A stretch of DNA of 64,000 bases from Pseudomonas sp. R76 (lineage in GTDB: Bacteria; Pseudomonadota; Gammaproteobacteria; Pseudomonadales; Pseudomonadaceae). Under the pieces are notes generated by a model. The model saw only the letters and a list, made by a program, of their open reading frames with translations. It was not told the origin of the DNA and searched no databases. Shown one piece after another: positions 62,319 to 64,000 of the stretch. Made by a program: the position numbers and the translations under genes. The stretch lies in the NCBI RefSeq assembly GCF_009834565.1, contig NZ_CP019428.1, positions 3,720,001 through 3,784,000 of the forward strand. The letters run 5' to 3'. Each line of letters begins with the position of its first letter. Position 1 is the first letter of the stretch.

Positions 62319-62839
62319 CATAGGTATCTACACAACTTTGTAGCTGCAAACCGTACCCACGATGCGCAGCGAGCCGCTCTTGCTCTTGATCTGGCTTTTG
62401 ATCTTGATCTTAGGCGCCCCGTTAAACCACGCTGGCCGGAATTCGACATGGATTTGGGGGGTAAACCGGCAGGGATGCCGGTTTAGCCGCCCCGCGCCAT
62501 GGATGGCGCGTGGCGGCGGCCCCCCAAATCCATGTCGGATTACGGGCACACCGAGCCCAAGCGAGGTGCCGAGTGGTGGGGCAAGAGCCATTTGCTTACT
62601 TTGGGCTGGGCCGGCATTCCGGCTTTTTCCAAAGTGAGCCGCTGTAAGAGCGGAACCCTAAGTGGCCGTTACCGCAGGAATGGATATGTACTCGGTCTGA
62701 TCCAGCACCCTGGTCGGCTGTCAGGCCGCCATCGGGGGCAAGCCCCCTCCCACATTTGGAACGCGGTGCATCAGTTAGATAGCTGTAATCTGCCAGACAG
62801 CAAGTTAGCGCCGCACTCAAAGTTGTGTAGATACCTATG
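62319..62839. repeat. 22-bp perfect inverted repeats bracketing structured element copy 3
   Basis: 62319-62340 (beginning CATAGGTATCTACACAAC) is the exact inverted complement of 62818-62839. Outside each lies a fragment of a type A REP (GCTATCGCAG before, CTATCGCAGGCAAGCCAGCT after). The pair looks like terminal inverted repeats of a small insertion or an extended stem around a folded element, splitting a REP doublet. Confidence 0.75.
62360..62745. repeat. Structured repeat element, copy 3
   Basis: The main stem is CGACATGGATTTGGGGGG (62444-62461), perfectly paired with 62520-62537. Inner hairpins are AAACCGGC/GCCGGTTT and CGCGCCAT/ATGGCGCG; the latter differs on both arms from copies 1 and 2. 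The CCACGCTGGCCG and GGGCACACCGAGCC framework and the right part TGGATATGTACTCGGTCTGA are shared with copy 2. It fills the gap between ccoG and the MocR gene; no coding sequence is supported. Confidence 0.85.
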
Positions 62840-62907
62840 GCTATCGCAGGCAAGCCAGCTCCCACATTTAATCCTGCGTATAATTTTAGAAAGCTAATTA
62901 GGCCCTC

Positions 62908-64000
62908 ATGAAACGCTACGAAAAATTCGCCGATGACATCGCAGAACTGATCCGCTCCGGCGTGCTGGGGCCCGGCCAGCGCGTGCCGTCGGTGCGCTAT
63001 GCGAGCCAGACCCACGGCGTCAGCCCGTCCACGGTATTCCAGGCTTACTACCTGCTGGAGCGCCGTGGCCTGATCCGTGCTCGGCCGCGTTCCGGTTACT
63101 TCGTCAACACCCACGCGCCGAGCCCATTCTCCGAGCCGGTGGTGAGCGAGCAGGTGCATGAGTCCACTGAAGTGGACGTGAGTGAGCTGGTGTTTTCGGT
63201 GCTCGACTCCATCAAGGACCCCAACACCGTGCCCTTCGGCTCGGCCTTCCCCAGCCCGATGCTGTTTCCGTTGCCACGCCTGGCGCGCTCCCTGGCCAGT
63301 GCCAGCCGTGAGATGGACGCGCGCCTGGTGGTCACCGACATGTCGCCCGGCAACCCGCAATTGCGCCGGCAGATTGCCCTGCGCTACATGGTCGGTGGGC
63401 TGATGCTGCCCATGGAAGAATTGCTGATCACCAACGGCGCCCTGGAAGCACTGAACCTGTGCCTGCAGGCGGTGACCGAGCCCGGCGACCTGGTGGCGAT
63501 TGAAGCACCGGCGTTTTATGCCTGCCTGCAAGTGCTGGAGCGCCTGAAGCTCAAGGCCGTGGAAATCCCTGTGCACCCGCGCGACGGTATCGACCTCAAC
63601 GCCTTGGCACAAAGCCTTGAGCGCTACCCGATCAAGGCCTGCTGGACCATGACCAGCTTCCAGAACCCCATGGGCGCCACGGTGCCGGAGGCGAAGAAAC
63701 AAGCGCTGGTAGAACTGCTGCGCAGCCATCAAGTCCCGCTGATCGAAGACGATGTGTATGCGGAGCTGTATTACGGGCAACAGGCGCCGAAGCCGGCCAA
63801 GGCCTTCGACACCGAAGGCTTGGTCATGCACTGCGGCTCCTTTGCCAAGAGCCTGGCCCCGGGTTACCGCGTAGGTTGGGTGGCGGCCGGGCGCTATGCG
63901 CAGAAAGTCGAGCGTTTGAAGCTGATGACCTCACTGTGCCCCTCGATGCCGGCCCAGGCGGCAATTGCCGACTACCTGCAACATGGCGGCTATGACCGGC
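62908..64000 (+). CDS. MocR-type GntR regulator with aminotransferase domain (3' truncated by window edge)
   Basis: The frame starts at ATG 62908 and is still open at the window end, 364 residues in. Residues 1-70 form a GntR winged helix (QRVPSVRYASQTHGVSPSTV, then RRGLIRARPRSGYFV). From about residue 110 the PLP-dependent aminotransferase-like fold follows: NPQLRRQIALRY, TNGALEALNLCLQAV, NPMGATVPEAKK, IEDDVYAELYYG and SFAKSLAPGYRVGW with the PLP lysine. MocR regulators control nearby genes, often for vitamin B6, GABA or amino-acid metabolism. The target is not visible. Confidence 0.9.
   Translation, partial: MKRYEKFADDIAELIRSGVLGPGQRVPSVRYASQTHGVSPSTVFQAYYLLERRGLIRARPRSGYFVNTHAPSPFSEPVVSEQVHESTEVDVSELVFSVLDSIKDPNTVPFGSAFPSPMLFPLPRLARSLASASREMDARLVVTDMSPGNPQLRRQIALRYMVGGLMLPMEELLITNGALEALNLCLQAVTEPGDLVAIEAPAFYACLQVLERLKLKAVEIPVHPRDGIDLNALAQSLERYPIKACWTMTSFQNPMGATVPEAKKQALVELLRSHQVPLIEDDVYAELYYGQQAPKPAKAFDTEGLVMHCGSFAKSLAPGYRVGWVAAGRYAQKVERLKLMTSLCPSMPAQAAIADYLQHGGYDR

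Noticed and set aside
1..64000. tRNA, rRNA, prophage or IS elements
   Set aside because: No cloverleaf, ribosomal, integrase, capsid or transposase sequence was recognised anywhere in the window.

Overview
The window looks like a chromosomal segment of a fluorescens-group Pseudomonas. It is GC-rich and densely coded, dominated by LysR-regulated catabolic clusters. It carries many REP/REPIN-type palindromes in two flavours (arms containing GAGCTGGCTTGCCTGCGAT or GAGCGGGCTTGCTCGCGA), a pcs-type phosphatidylcholine synthase and the GlgE / TreS-maltokinase / GlgB block known from Pseudomonas. No prophage, IS transposase, CRISPR, tRNA or rRNA was recognised. The first and last genes are cut by the window edges.

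Layout. 1-3.4 kb: end of an OprB-like porin, a hexapeptide-repeat protein, a catabolic threonine/serine dehydratase and a YheO-type regulator that shares an operator-like site with it. 3.5-10.4 kb: minus-strand sugar-acid-type cluster (aldehyde dehydrogenase, MFS transporter, enolase-superfamily enzyme, GMC oxidoreductase) with a LysR gene. 10.7-22.8 kb: MFS transporter, LysR, a 2-oxoglutarate-type oxygenase, an M24-fold protein whose metal-site spacing matches the DMSP lyase DddP, a complete peptide-type ABC importer (Tat-exported binding protein, two permeases, fused double ATPase), an outer-membrane porin and another LysR. This reads as one uptake-and-degradation system of unknown substrate. 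22.8-27.3 kb: minus-strand cluster with a formaldehyde-activating-enzyme (Fae) homologue, an aldo/keto reductase broken by an in-frame TAG, a succinate-semialdehyde-type dehydrogenase and an MFS transporter. 27.5-34.3 kb: nrdB behind tandem NrdR boxes, a DUF1289 protein, an orphan AceE-like E1, an RlmI-like methyltransferase and phosphatidylcholine synthase.

34.3-35.5 kb is a gene-free repeat field holding two copies, in opposite orientation, of a structured element; a third copy lies at 62.4 kb. 35.6-46.9 kb carries housekeeping and accessory genes (TSUP permease, nudC, dienoyl-CoA isomerase-like protein, ClC channel, UPF0149 protein, aroA, small proteins, GNAT, LysR/MFS pair, CAP-domain protein). 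47.1-50.4 kb encodes a hybrid histidine kinase and a membrane diguanylate cyclase. 50.5-58.2 kb is the trehalose-to-alpha-glucan operon: GlgE polymerises maltose-1-phosphate made by the TreS-maltokinase fusion, and GlgB branches the product. 58.4-62.2 kb holds a Pro/Glu-rich small protein, an unusual protein with a serralysin-like C-terminal export domain but no protease or RTX part, an MgtC-like protein, a DUF3203 protein and CcoG. The window ends in a MocR-type regulator.

The strongest leads are the DddP-like locus, the repeat family whose long stem keeps perfect self-complementarity while its sequence differs in every copy, the serralysin-tail protein, the Fae cluster with its nonsense-interrupted gene, and the shared operator at the threonine dehydratase.
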